This document shows, one piece after another, positions 1-7,300 of a stretch of DNA of 38,997 nucleotides (the first letter of the stretch is position 1; each line of letters opens with the position of its first letter). The notes under the pieces were generated by a model. The model was not told the origin of the DNA. It worked only from the letters and a program-made list of their open reading frames with translations, and ran no database searches. Origin of the DNA: an uncultured Clostridia bacterium. GTDB taxonomy: Bacteria; Bacillota; Clostridia; Peptostreptococcales; Acidaminobacteraceae. The stretch is from positions 1-38,997 of the forward strand of contig CAKMJV010000030.1 of the NCBI GenBank assembly GCA_927417275.1, in the 5' to 3' direction. Both the position numbers and the translations under genes were made by a program.

Positions 1-36
1 GGTGTCATCCGGCAAATTAAAAGCACCATCGTTAGT

Positions 37-148
37 CACATTATTTGATCCTAAATCGACCATGGTTTAGATAGACGATGCACATTATCTGCAATTGAAT
101 AGGCACATTAAATGAGCAATTAGCTACTTGGTGCATATTAAATGATCC
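37..148. repeat. Degenerate direct repeats at left side of transposition operon
   Basis: Four related motifs with the core CACATTAWWTGA occur in the same orientation at about 37-51, 81-95, 104-120 and 133-148 (for example CACATTATTTGATCC and GCATATTAAATGATCC). They sit just outside the last gene of the minus-strand transposition operon. Multiple short repeats at an element end are typical of transposase-binding sites in Mu/Tn7-like and IS21-like elements, so these are read as end-binding sites. The extreme tip of the element lies outside the window or was not recognised. Confidence 0.45.
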
Positions 149-154
149 AAAGAA

Positions 155-176
155 AAAAGCGAGTTTCCCCGCTTTT
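155..176 (-). terminator. Rho-independent terminator of the transposition operon
   Basis: On the minus strand a 7-bp stem (AAAAGCG/CGCTTTT) with an 8-nt loop is followed by a run of T. It lies directly after the stop codon of the small ORF that ends the operon. Confidence 0.6.
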
Positions 177-179
177 GAT

Positions 180-500
180 TTAGATAGCCACATATGAACT
201 AATTGCCTTCAGAGCATAAACAATACTGATGGCGTCTGTTTGTGAAAATTTGGGACACATATAAATAAGACGTTCCAGATTCCAGAAGGTATCACTTAGA
301 CCAGCGAGTTCTGTAGCCACGCCATCGCTTGGTATACATAAGAAGTTACCATGTTCATACGTGCCACAAATGATGTGGAAACAACTACCTCGAGCGGTTA
401 CTTTTATCTCGTAAGGCGGCTTGCTTGTTAACAAGTGTGCAACAGCATCCCATGAATCCGACTTAGAACCATCTTTAGAACAACGATAATCAAAAATCAT
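180..500 (-). CDS. Small transposon-associated protein of unknown function
   Basis: A 106-residue protein starting MIFDYRCSKDGSK. An upstream in-frame extension is possible, but it overlaps the ATPase gene by more than 180 bases, while the ATG at 500 has an AGGAGG ribosome binding site a few bases upstream, so this start was chosen. No transmembrane segment or recognised catalytic motif is visible; the middle is rich in aromatic and Cys residues (FHIICGTYEHGNFLCIP). It is the last gene of the transposition operon, about 10 bases after the ATPase stop, so an accessory role in the element is likely. I do not recognise a function. Confidence 0.7.
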   Translation of the reverse strand: MIFDYRCSKDGSKSDSWDAVAHLLTSKPPYEIKVTARGSCFHIICGTYEHGNFLCIPSDGVATELAGLSDTFWNLERLIYMCPKFSQTDAISIVYALKAISSYVAI

Positions 501-510
501 AGAGAACCTC

Positions 511-1311
511 CTAGAGCTCGGTATCGTTAATAGCTTGCATGACAATGTCTGTAGTAATGGATGACACTTTGTGACTTTCGCCGATGAGCAGGCTTTGGTT
601 GCAAAACTTATTGATAATGCGCGGTGTGCCATCGGCTGCATTAAGGATGGCTTCCACTGCATTTTCTTCGAAAATTGGTTGCAAACATCCGGCACCTTTA
701 AGCTTGTCAGTTATATAGCTACGGCCCTCTTCTTTTGATAAACCACCCATATCATAATTCATCACAATGCGCTGACGGAAGGGTTCATGAATCCCTAGTC
801 TAAGTGTTGAATTGAGAGAGGGGAGTCCTGCAAGGAGTATGGTAGCACGATCTTTTGAGTCCATTTCGAAATTAAAGAGAATCTTTAAATCGTTTAGAAT
901 GGCTGTGTTGATATAGTTTGCTTCGTCAATGATAATAACGGGTGTTTTTCGTTTTTCAAGGGCAAGTCGTGAAATTTCCTCTTGAATGGTTCTAAAATTA
1001 TCCGGCTTTCGAAAGGCGGATTGTGCCCCCAATTCCATGGCAAGATTGCGATAAAAATCATTTGCTGTCAGTGTCGAAAAACTAGAGTAAACCACCTTAT
1101 ATAAAGAGGGATTGAGGCTATTTGACCAGGCTCTTATGGCGGTGGTCTTACCCCGGCCAGGGCTGCCAGTAAGAAGACCAAAGCCCTTCGTTTTAGCTAA
1201 ATAATCCAGACGAAAAAGGGTTTCACGGTGTTCTTTAGTATCCACAAGAATTTCTTTAGAATTCTTTAAAAAAGGGTTAAATTCTAAACCGTAACGTGCT
1301 GTATAGTTCAT
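511..1311 (-). CDS. ExeA/TnsC/TniB-like AAA+ ATPase of a transposon
   Basis: A 266-residue AAA+ ATPase. Walker A is GSPGRGKT (residues 49-56) and Walker B is VIIIDEAN (about 125-132). The start MNYTARYGLEFNPF matches the ExeA-like family that pairs with DDE transposases (MuB, TnsC, TniB, IstB functional analogues). Such proteins bind ATP and DNA and choose the target or activate the transposase. Its ATG overlaps the transposase stop by 4 bases (ATGA), which indicates translational coupling. There are no frameshifts and both nucleotide-binding motifs are intact, so the protein is probably functional. Confidence 0.88.
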   Translation of the reverse strand: MNYTARYGLEFNPFLKNSKEILVDTKEHRETLFRLDYLAKTKGFGLLTGSPGRGKTTAIRAWSNSLNPSLYKVVYSSFSTLTANDFYRNLAMELGAQSAFRKPDNFRTIQEEISRLALEKRKTPVIIIDEANYINTAILNDLKILFNFEMDSKDRATILLAGLPSLNSTLRLGIHEPFRQRIVMNYDMGGLSKEEGRSYITDKLKGAGCLQPIFEENAVEAILNAADGTPRIINKFCNQSLLIGESHKVSSITTDIVMQAINDTEL

Positions 1312-2558
1312 GCCTCTTCACCTCGACATAAATGTAATTTTTCGCGCTTAACAAACGCATTGTCGTGCTTGTTGAGTAAGCGTATGGGTGTAAAGGTTCC
1401 ATCCACTTCTACAATAAAGATAGCGGTCATATCCGGTGAATAGCGTAAGCGAACCCTTTGCTTAGCAAAACGACAATCTACCTCGTACTCCACTTGGTCG
1501 ATGGTAATGACACTATCAATGGAAACACGTCTTTCAATCTCTAAAAGAAAATGCTTTTGAATATCCTCGTCGCTAAGACGGCGGATGCGCTCAGGCTCAG
1601 AAAAGAAACGATCTTGTGGCGACAGACCCTTAAGGGAGGAATGTGGCGACTGGTTGTAACGTTGGACGTAAGCCAAAAGATTGCCTCGCAGTTCATCCAG
1701 AGAATGATAGTCTCGAATGTCTAACGTTGCAAGCCATTGATCCTTCATCGTTCTAAACCACCTCTCTATTTTTGCCTTTTGCGTTGGCGTATAGGGCCTG
1801 TCGTAGTGAAGCACTGAGCCCGTGCGCGCTGCGAGGAGTTCCATCTGTTTATTCTTAAAAGAGCTCCCATTGTCAAAGTTGTACATTTGCGGGCGGCCAT
1901 ATTTGGCAACAGCAGACTTCATCACCGACATCAGATTGACAAAATTATCATTAAAGAAGACATCGATACCGACTATAAAACGACTAGCATCATCGATTAG
2001 GGCAATGATGAAGACTTTATGTTTCTTACCATCTTTTGTTCTAAGATAGGGTCCTACACTCGTATCACCGCACCACACTTCATTGATATGAGGTCGTTCG
2101 TAGCGCCTCATATCTTGATTGGTGGTGGTCTTTTGCTGGATGGCAAGGTTTTGAACAAAGCGATTAACAGTTGCTTCAGAGAGCTCACCTGGTCGAATAC
2201 TACCTGTTTCTCGAAGTTGCCTGAAAATCGCCGCAGAGGACATGCGCGGGTAGTTTGATTTAAGGTAGTTGATTTGCTCCCGAAGGTGTTCGTCGAGTTT
2301 GCGAGACTTTCCGTTGTCTGAGCGTGATGAAGGCATGAGTGCGTCAAACCCGCCGCGCTGATAGTTGTTGTACCAACGCTTAATGGAAGTGGGTGCAAAG
2401 TGTTTAATGGTACCGTTTGGGGTGCTCACACCTTTTGCTGAAACATCACGAAAGAAAGCCTCTTTAGATTCGTACTGATCAGAAAGGCCAGAAATGAGTG
2501 GTGCGATGAGCGAATAGCGCATCAGAGCGATTGCGTGTGATTGATCTTTAGTCATCAT
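1308..2558 (-). CDS. DDE transposase with N-terminal HTH and Mu-type C-terminal domain
   Basis: A 416-residue integrase-fold transposase. An N-terminal helix-turn-helix region (about 15-130) is followed by an RNase H-like core (about 155-320) with the catalytic triad visible as EVWCGDTS (D), YNFDNGSSF (D) and KAKIERWF (E). The C-terminal part (about 340-416) is beta-rich, as in Mu-type transposases. ATGATG with AGGAGG 5 bases upstream sets the start. It is coupled to the downstream AAA ATPase, the usual arrangement for transposases that need an ATPase partner. All three acidic residues are present, so the enzyme looks intact. Confidence 0.9.
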   Translation of the reverse strand: MMTKDQSHAIALMRYSLIAPLISGLSDQYESKEAFFRDVSAKGVSTPNGTIKHFAPTSIKRWYNNYQRGGFDALMPSSRSDNGKSRKLDEHLREQINYLKSNYPRMSSAAIFRQLRETGSIRPGELSEATVNRFVQNLAIQQKTTTNQDMRRYERPHINEVWCGDTSVGPYLRTKDGKKHKVFIIALIDDASRFIVGIDVFFNDNFVNLMSVMKSAVAKYGRPQMYNFDNGSSFKNKQMELLAARTGSVLHYDRPYTPTQKAKIERWFRTMKDQWLATLDIRDYHSLDELRGNLLAYVQRYNQSPHSSLKGLSPQDRFFSEPERIRRLSDEDIQKHFLLEIERRVSIDSVITIDQVEYEVDCRFAKQRVRLRYSPDMTAIFIVEVDGTFTPIRLLNKHDNAFVKREKLHLCRGEEA

Positions 2559-2618
2559 GAGTTCCTCCTATAGAATTACCTTGAGTATAAGAGCAAACAC
2601 ACACGCTGTCGTGTCACG

Positions 2619-3140
2619 TTATGTGGTGTTTAGAAAAATTAGATTGGGCGTTCGTTTAATTTGCATAAGCTGTCGATTAAAGTGTGAAAAGCATTTGCAG
2701 ATGAAGGCTGTTGTTGTGTCCAGAGATAAGGTAGCAGATAACAATCGTTGTGACCAATGGTTGCGATATTGTTTAACCACGTAGCGAATGTTACTCTCAT
2801 CGATTGCTATATGTGCTTCCATTATTGGTGCAAAGTCTTGTGAGGTCTCATGCGCGATTAATATTTCAACATGCTGTTGGAATGGAATTTGTGAATAGGG
2901 CACCATGGAGGAGAGTAGGAGTGCATGCGTTGCTTTACAAAGCGCACAAATCATACGCCGGATACGTAAGCGGATTATGAAAGGGCCACTTTTAATCTTG
3001 CGTTTATAGTAGCCATGAATAGAAAGGCAGCCCGAGTGACCACAGGGGCACGTCAACTTGTGCAGCTGCAAATTATTTACCTGATTATCGTAAAAATCTT
3101 GTGAAATAGGATTGCAATTATCCGTTAGAATCGTTATCAT
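2619..3140 (-). CDS. DUF6431-type zinc-ribbon protein, transposon-associated
   Basis: A 173-residue protein. Near residue 30 is the motif CPCGHSGCLSIHGYYKR, followed by RRMICALCKATHALL, which together form a CxC-x3-C / CxxC zinc ribbon. This pattern is typical of DUF6431 proteins, which in Clostridia regularly precede a DDE transposase and an ExeA-like ATPase. The N-terminal zinc module probably binds DNA. It is the first gene of the operon, 60 bases before the transposase. No close ribosome binding site is seen before the ATG; a GAGGAG lies about 26 bases upstream, and the start codon sits inside an inverted repeat. The role in transposition is inferred from neighbours. Confidence 0.7.
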   Translation of the reverse strand: MITILTDNCNPISQDFYDNQVNNLQLHKLTCPCGHSGCLSIHGYYKRKIKSGPFIIRLRIRRMICALCKATHALLLSSMVPYSQIPFQQHVEILIAHETSQDFAPIMEAHIAIDESNIRYVVKQYRNHWSQRLLSATLSLDTTTAFICKCFSHFNRQLMQIKRTPNLIFLNTT

Positions 3141-3264
3141 ATGAACTGTTATAGACGAGGTCTACTCCTCTCTGTAATGTTATTTTGTTGAAGTGCAGCA
3201 GAGTTTAACTTTGGTCGGTTGGGTCTGCTGCACGTCTTAATAAAACATAATAGTTCATGATAAC
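3133..3264. repeat. Nested inverted repeats upstream of the transposition operon
   Basis: The outer arms GTTATCATATGAACTGTTAT (from 3133) and its inverse CATAATAGTTCATGATAAC (3246-3264) match except for a 2-base indel and two substitutions. Inside them is a perfect 10-bp inverted repeat, GTGCAGCAGA (3193-3202) and TCTGCTGCAC (3224-3233). The structure includes the start codon of the first operon gene, so it could fold in the leader mRNA and limit translation, or could be a transposase or repressor site on DNA. Confidence 0.5.
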
Positions 3265-3333
3265 AAAAGAAGTTAGCGGATAAAATAGTCTGATGCAAAA
3301 TGCAACAGAATAATTTGTCTACTAACTTCTTTT
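3265..3333. repeat. 69-bp imperfect palindrome between two mobile elements
   Basis: AAAAGAAGTTAG (3265-3276) and CTAACTTCTTTT (3322-3333) are perfect 12-bp arms. The symmetry continues inward almost to the centre, with about 28 of 34 positions matching. Several mismatches would be G-U pairs in RNA, so a transcript would form one long hairpin. A T-rich flank follows. It could be a bidirectional terminator, a small MITE-like element, or an insulating hairpin in front of the IS3-type transposase. Confidence 0.5.
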
Positions 3334-3346
3334 ATTTTGCTTGATA

Positions 3347-4515
3347 GTGTTTGATTCAAATGCAGATAGTGTGTGGAATAACATTGGGGGGACAACGAGG
3401 AAGACTAATCAGCGTACCAAATCGCAAGAAAGCTATAGAACTGATTAGCGAAGCTGTTGAAAATGGCGCTTCACAAGAAAAAGCATGCCTAGAACTCGGA
3501 ATAACCTCAAGAACCCTTCAGCGTTGGACGTGTAAAGGAGAGTTAAGTGAAGATGGACGTCCAAATGCAAAGCGCAAAGAACCTAAAAATAAATTATCAA
3601 AAGAAGAAGAACTCATAATCATCGAAACGTGTAATCAACCTGAATACCGCAGTTTACCACCTAGTCAAATTGTACCAAAACTTGTGGACAGAAAAATATA
3701 TTTGGCTTCAGAGTCAACAATCTACAGAATACTAAAAAAATACAAGCAACAGCATCATCGAGGAAAAAGTAAAAAGCCAGTAAAAAGAGTCATTTCAACG
3801 CACAAAGCCACAGGACCAAATCAGGTATGGATGTGGGATATTACATGGTTACAAGGTCCAGCAAAAGGAATTTATTTTTATTTATATCTCTTATTAGATC
3901 TTTATAGCCGCAAGATAGTGGCTTGGGAAATCTGGTCAGAGGAATCAGCAGAGAATGCCAGTGTACTCGTTAGGCGCGCTGTAATGAGCGAGAAAAGAAC
4001 AAACTACAACCAACCGCTCGTATTACACTCAGATAATGGAAGTCCGATGAAGGGTGCAAGCCTACTTGAGACATTGTATACGCTTGGTATAACGCCTTCT
4101 AGAAGTCGTCCAAGAGTAAGCAATGATAATCCATATGCTGAATCCATCTTCAGGACAGTCAAATATTGCCCATCATATCCAAGTGGTGGATTTATATCTC
4201 TAGATTTAGCGAGAAACTGGGTACTTAAGTTTGTTAAGTGGTATAACGTTGAGCATCAACACAGTGGAATATCATTCGTAACACCGGAACAAAGGCACAA
4301 TGGAAAGGCTGTGGAGATTTTAACCAATCGAAAAGCAGTTTATGAAGCAGCAAAATTAAAACATCCTGAAAGATGGTCAGGGAGTGTCAGAAACTGGCAA
4401 ATATCAGAGACAGTATGGCTAAATCCCGAAAAAGAAGTGTCAGAAAATTCAGAAATAACATCAGTGTCTTAGCTAATATTATTCAGGGAAATACGACAAC
4501 TTTATTGACAAACAC
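3347..4515 (+). mobile_element. IS3-family insertion sequence, ends tentative
   Basis: The transposase gene is flanked by GTGTTTG (3347-3353) and CAAACAC (4509-4515), a 7-bp inverted match at plausible distances. The match is short and does not begin with the usual IS3 TG...CA context, so the ends are tentative. No convincing target duplication was found by eye. Confidence 0.35.
3351..4472 (+). CDS. IS3-family transposase, single fused ORF
   Basis: A 373-residue transposase. Residues about 24-65 form a helix-turn-helix (NRKKAIELISEAVENG ... GITSRTLQRW). The integrase core follows, with the DDE residues in MWDITWL, LHSDNGSPM and NPYAESIFRTVKY. Unlike typical IS3 elements, the DNA-binding and catalytic parts are in one frame, as in the IS3 subgroup where OrfA and OrfB are fused. 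The start is uncertain: TTG at 3351, ATG at 3360 or the TTG near 3384, just before the conserved NRKKAIEL region, are all possible, and the first about 20 residues are not convincing. The gene is otherwise intact. Confidence 0.85.
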   Translation: MIQMQIVCGITLGGQRGRLISVPNRKKAIELISEAVENGASQEKACLELGITSRTLQRWTCKGELSEDGRPNAKRKEPKNKLSKEEELIIIETCNQPEYRSLPPSQIVPKLVDRKIYLASESTIYRILKKYKQQHHRGKSKKPVKRVISTHKATGPNQVWMWDITWLQGPAKGIYFYLYLLLDLYSRKIVAWEIWSEESAENASVLVRRAVMSEKRTNYNQPLVLHSDNGSPMKGASLLETLYTLGITPSRSRPRVSNDNPYAESIFRTVKYCPSYPSGGFISLDLARNWVLKFVKWYNVEHQHSGISFVTPEQRHNGKAVEILTNRKAVYEAAKLKHPERWSGSVRNWQISETVWLNPEKEVSENSEITSVS

Positions 4516-4688
4516 CGTCGTATGCTGACCGTGTTAATGTCAAGGAATATGAGGAAATAATACTTCCAGTTGATATTAGTACTTATAAGCATAATGAGTT
4601 AATAATCTTAATTTATCGATTGGTCTATATATTGCTTGGAACGATTTTAGTCCTCGAGTTTACTAAACCTAAAAAAACACCATTATGA
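4509..4688 (+). pseudogene. Possible gene fragment abutting the IS3 element
   Basis: An open frame begins right at the proposed right end of the IS3 element and runs to TGA at 4686-4688. It encodes a short, protein-like stretch (...DRVNVKEYEEIILPVDIS..., then a hydrophobic segment with LVYILLGTILVLEF) and has no start codon or ribosome binding site. It may be the tail of a gene truncated by the insertion. I do not recognise the family. Confidence 0.25.
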
Positions 4689-4807
4689 TTCAGATCACCG
4701 ATCCCAGGCAACCATTTTGAATGTAAATAACGCTCCCCGGCAACTTTTCGGAAGTACAGAACATCATGTCCGTGAACACCATTAACAAGAACACTTCTAT
4801 AAGTCAT
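4625..4807 (-). pseudogene. Possible remnant ORF of unknown protein
   Basis: A 60-codon frame on the minus strand starting MTYRSVLVNG, with a protein-like segment (YFRKVAGERYLHSKWLPGIG). It has no ribosome binding site, overlaps the plus-strand fragment, and stands alone, so it is either the remnant of a larger gene or chance. The rest of 4473-5027 holds no convincing gene; it looks like debris between a mobile element and the next operon. Confidence 0.2.
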
Positions 4808-5027
4808 AGTGCCTGTACTTCCCAATTGTTACCTGTCACCATTTAAGGAAGTTGGAAGTTGAGCGTATCTATAAAACACCCTAAATCACACACAAATCTT
4901 CTTAACATCCATCATGAAACCAACACTTTTTAACTCAATACTGAGCATATAGTAAGACGTTATAGCCGATCGGGTCATAAGCGAGAACGTAAAATGACTT
5001 AGGCGCATGATTAAAAGATGAGGAGAT

Positions 5028-5240
5028 GTGAAAGATGAAAAGAACATTGAAGCAAATCAAATCGGTGTAGACGCAGAAATAAATAATATTGCGAATTTCC
5101 TAGAACAAGAATTGCCTGACGATGTAAGAACGGCTTTTGAAAAGTTAAAAGCCGCTTCTGAAAATCATCTCGCAGCATTTGAAAAACAAGTGAGCAGTGC
5201 TTCGCGTACTAGCGGTGGTTTTAGGAGAAATGGGAAATAA
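5028..5240 (+). CDS. Small protein resembling the C-terminal end of DUF2202 ferritin-like proteins
   Basis: A 70-residue protein starting at GTG with GATGAGGAGA upstream. The segment LPDDVRTAFEKLKAASENHLAAFEKQV resembles the last helix of DUF2202 (four-helix, ferritin-like) proteins, where a SxNHLxAF motif ends the domain. The upstream helices that carry most metal ligands are missing, so it is probably a truncated remnant rather than a working metalloprotein. Its 3' end runs directly into a repeat (5241-5270) that recurs near 7177. Family assignment is tentative. Confidence 0.4.
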   Translation: MKDEKNIEANQIGVDAEINNIANFLEQELPDDVRTAFEKLKAASENHLAAFEKQVSSASRTSGGFRRNGK

Positions 5241-5270
5241 GCGTGTACAAAGCGCGTATGCTGATAAACG
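5241..5270 (+). repeat. Half-copy of the GTACAAAGCGCG repeat
   Basis: These 30 bases match 7177-7206 with only about three to four differences (shared core TGTACAAAGCGCGTAT and GATAAAC). The copy near 7177 is one arm of a long perfect hairpin; here the second arm is absent, so this is a broken or partial copy. Confidence 0.6.
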
Positions 5271-5295
5271 CCAGTCAGATTAATATTTTATGAAA

Positions 5296-5346
5296 ATATA
5301 CCGATATCAGAATGATGTTTACATTGTTCCGATATCGGTATATTAT
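5296..5346 (+). promoter_or_regulatory. Promoter of the Fic gene with overlapping inverted-repeat operator
   Basis: A sigma-A type promoter is visible: -35 TTTACA (5318-5323), a 17-bp spacer, -10 TATTAT (5341-5346). A perfect 13-bp inverted repeat, ATATACCGATATC (5296-5308) and GATATCGGTATAT (5331-5343), brackets the -35 and overlaps the -10. A bound regulator would block RNA polymerase. The Fic protein encoded just downstream has its own N-terminal DNA-binding region, so autoregulation is a natural inference. Confidence 0.7.
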
Positions 5347-5368
5347 GTTTATGAGGCAGGTGATTTTT

Positions 5369-6286
5369 ATGAAATACATGAGCATAACTGAAGCAAGTAA
5401 GAAATGGCAGATTAGCGATCGGAGAATACGCGTACTATGTGTAGAGGGACGAATTGAAGGTGCTGTGAAGTTCGGTCGAAATTGGTCAATTCCACATGAT
5501 GCAGTCAAGCCAACGGATGCTAGAGTAAATCATAGGAAATCATATAAAGGCGTTGAATATGATTTTCGAAAAATTGATGAAATGAAAAAAAAGATTGATG
5601 AATATAGACCGTTTTCAAAGAGATTAGCAGATTCTTTACATGAAAAACTAATTATTGAATGGACTTATAATAGTAATGCCATCGAAGGTAATACTTTGAC
5701 CTTATCAGAAACTAAAGTTGTTTTAGAAGGAATAACCATTGGCGGGAAAAGTGTTGTTGAACATTTGGAGGTGATTAACCACCGAGAGGCAATATTGTTC
5801 CTTGAAGATTTGATTGGGAATAATGAGCCCTTATCGGAATGGCATATAAAAAACATCCATGGGCTTATATTAAAAGAGATTGATAATCAGAATGCGGGTA
5901 AATACAGAATGGAAAATGTAGTCATTGGCGGTGCTGCTCATATCCCGCCGAAGCACTATGAAATTAGCCTTATGATGCAAAATTTAATGATGGAATACAA
6001 AGAAGAATGGCAGTCATTTCATCCAGTATTAAGAGCCACTTTACTTCATGGAGAGTTTGTAAAAATACATCCTTTCATTGATGGAAATGGAAGAACTTCA
6101 AGACTGCTGCTGAACTTCGAATTGATGAAAAACGGATATACACCTATTATTATAAAAAAAGAGAACCGAGCACAGTATTATGAGGTGTTAGATCACGCAC
6201 ATACCACGATGGATTATCATCCGTTTCTTGATTTTGTAGCTAAATTGGTGATTGAATCTGAACAGTTGTGGTTGTCATTGCTATAG
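5369..6286 (+). CDS. Fic-family AMP transferase with N-terminal DNA-binding domain
   Basis: A 305-residue protein. Residues 1-50 form an excisionase/MerR-like helix-turn-helix (SITEASKKWQISDRRIRVLC). The Fic core carries the catalytic motif HPFIDGNGRTSR (234-245), which transfers AMP from ATP to hydroxyl side chains of target proteins. The inhibitory helix motif SNAIEG (102-107, S-x-x-x-E-G) lies before the core, making it a class II self-inhibited Fic protein. The start at ATG 5369 has AGGTGA 5 bases upstream; an in-frame upstream extension would run through the promoter and was rejected. The -10 box and inverted repeat end just before the leader. It could be an autoregulated toxin-like or signalling module; no separate antitoxin gene is seen. 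Confidence 0.9.
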   Translation: MKYMSITEASKKWQISDRRIRVLCVEGRIEGAVKFGRNWSIPHDAVKPTDARVNHRKSYKGVEYDFRKIDEMKKKIDEYRPFSKRLADSLHEKLIIEWTYNSNAIEGNTLTLSETKVVLEGITIGGKSVVEHLEVINHREAILFLEDLIGNNEPLSEWHIKNIHGLILKEIDNQNAGKYRMENVVIGGAAHIPPKHYEISLMMQNLMMEYKEEWQSFHPVLRATLLHGEFVKIHPFIDGNGRTSRLLLNFELMKNGYTPIIIKKENRAQYYEVLDHAHTTMDYHPFLDFVAKLVIESEQLWLSLL

Positions 6287-6324
6287 CATAAAAGAGGAGG
6301 CCGGGATCGGCCTCCTCTTTTATG
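6287..6324. terminator. Bidirectional terminator between Fic and the secreted helical protein
   Basis: A perfect 17-bp stem (arms 6287-6303 and 6308-6324; AAAAGAGGAGGCCG and its inverse) with a GGAT loop lies between the convergent genes. It has A runs on one side and T runs on the other, so it can stop transcription in both directions. Confidence 0.9.
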
Positions 6325-6341
6325 GACATAGAAGGGGGGGA

Positions 6342-7001
6342 CTATTTGGTCATGAAGAGGTCAAGTTTGGCTTGGTCGAAAGTCAGGTGGCTGGGTTGCA
6401 AGTCAATCAGACCCAAGAGGGCGGCTTCTACAGCGGCTTGGTCCTGGTTTTCCACAGCGACCTTTAAGGCATCGTAGAGGGCTTTAACCGCTTCTCTTGG
6501 CACATCTAGGGATGCTTTAAGGGCTTCGACTTCAGCCCTCACGGCTTCTCTTTCAGCCTTTGCTTCATCTCTATAAGCGAGCATTTGGGCCTTCGCTTCT
6601 TCGGGGGTGATGGCCTTATCAAGAACTTGGGCCTTGATGGTCTCGTGGAAGGCCATGGTCTCAGCTTGCTTTTCAGTGGCGATGCGTTTTTCTTCCTGGA
6701 TCAGTGCTACATGTAAGGCCTCGTGTTGACTCCAAAAACTTTGGAAGTCTGCTTCTAAGTCAGGGGCAAAGGTTTGAATAATCTCGATGAGTCTCTCTTG
6801 GGCGATGAGCTTCTTATCTTGCACTTGGGCCCGCTTGTCGTCAAGGCTTGCTTGGCGGTCTTCAAACTTGGCCTGAATTCGGTCTGCCATATTTACTTTT
6901 GGGGCTGGACCATCGCCGGTGTTTGCAAAGCTCACCATGGGAAGGGCGAGTAGGGCCATACAGAGGGACAAGGTGATGAGGGATTTTAATTGGACTTTCA
7001 T
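6342..7001 (-). CDS. Secreted alpha-helical, Glu/Ala-rich protein
   Basis: A 219-residue protein. Residues 1-26 are a Sec signal peptide (MKVQLKSLITLSL ... MVSFA). The remainder is almost entirely predicted helix with charged heptad patterns (DRQASLDDKRAQVQDKKL; EAKAEREAVRAEVEALKASL), has no cysteines in the mature part and no recognised catalytic motif. The layout recalls Spy/LTxxQ-like extracytoplasmic helical proteins, but the family is not certain. The gene has a higher GC content and a different codon preference from its neighbours (frequent GCC, GCT, AAG, GAG), which may mean recent acquisition or high expression. AGGAGAA lies just before the ATG, and a TATAAT-like -10 box is visible upstream at about 7051-7056. 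Confidence 0.75.
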   Translation of the reverse strand: MKVQLKSLITLSLCMALLALPMVSFANTGDGPAPKVNMADRIQAKFEDRQASLDDKRAQVQDKKLIAQERLIEIIQTFAPDLEADFQSFWSQHEALHVALIQEEKRIATEKQAETMAFHETIKAQVLDKAITPEEAKAQMLAYRDEAKAEREAVRAEVEALKASLDVPREAVKALYDALKVAVENQDQAAVEAALLGLIDLQPSHLTFDQAKLDLFMTK

Positions 7002-7171
7002 AAGAATTCTCCTTTCGTAGGTGGGGGTGTAACAAAGGCTTTGTTTGACTTTATTATAGACCTTGGCCCATAGTCATTTCAAAGGTCAACCTGTGGCAAA
7101 CTTGTGGCAGGTTGTATAACCGCTCCATGGCACCATTTAAGGAAGAATGGAAAGTAAAAATGTTTTAATTA

Positions 7172-7243
7172 AAAAAGCATGTACAAAGCGCGTATACAGA
7201 TAAACTTTTGGTTTAAAGTAACGGCGCTTTGTACATGCTTTTT
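7172..7243. terminator. Long perfect hairpin, probable bidirectional terminator or repeat element
   Basis: Perfect 20-bp arms (7172-7191, beginning AAAAAGCATGTACAAAG, and 7224-7243) enclose a 32-base loop. Both ends finish in T or A runs. It lies between the minus-strand gene that ends at 7301 and the upstream region of another minus-strand gene, so it fits a terminator for the 7301-7498 gene. Part of the left arm and loop is repeated at 5241-5270, so it may belong to a small repeat family. Confidence 0.7.
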
Positions 7244-7300
7244 ATGATTGCGTTTGCTGGTTACTATTTCACTGGTCTAGTGGCATTTTCTATGTGGTGC

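Larger units (their letters stand above)
37..3140 (-). mobile_element. Multi-gene DDE transposon (zinc ribbon, transposase, AAA ATPase, small ORF)
   Basis: Four co-directional genes with overlaps or short gaps, a terminator after the last gene and multiple end-type repeats at 37-148 support one transposition unit. The left tip and target duplication cannot be fixed because the window begins here. The right tip was not identified; it may lie in the 3141-3260 region or have been disturbed by the adjacent IS3-type element. Confidence 0.6.

Noticed and set aside
180..695. Longer reading frame for the small transposon protein
   Set aside because: The extra 65 codons overlap the AAA ATPase gene and the internal ATG at 500 has an ideal AGGAGG site.
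7081..7112. CAACCTG...CAGGTTG hairpin with tandem TGTGGCA
   Set aside because: Only 7 bp, no T run, no clear relation to a promoter or a repeat family.
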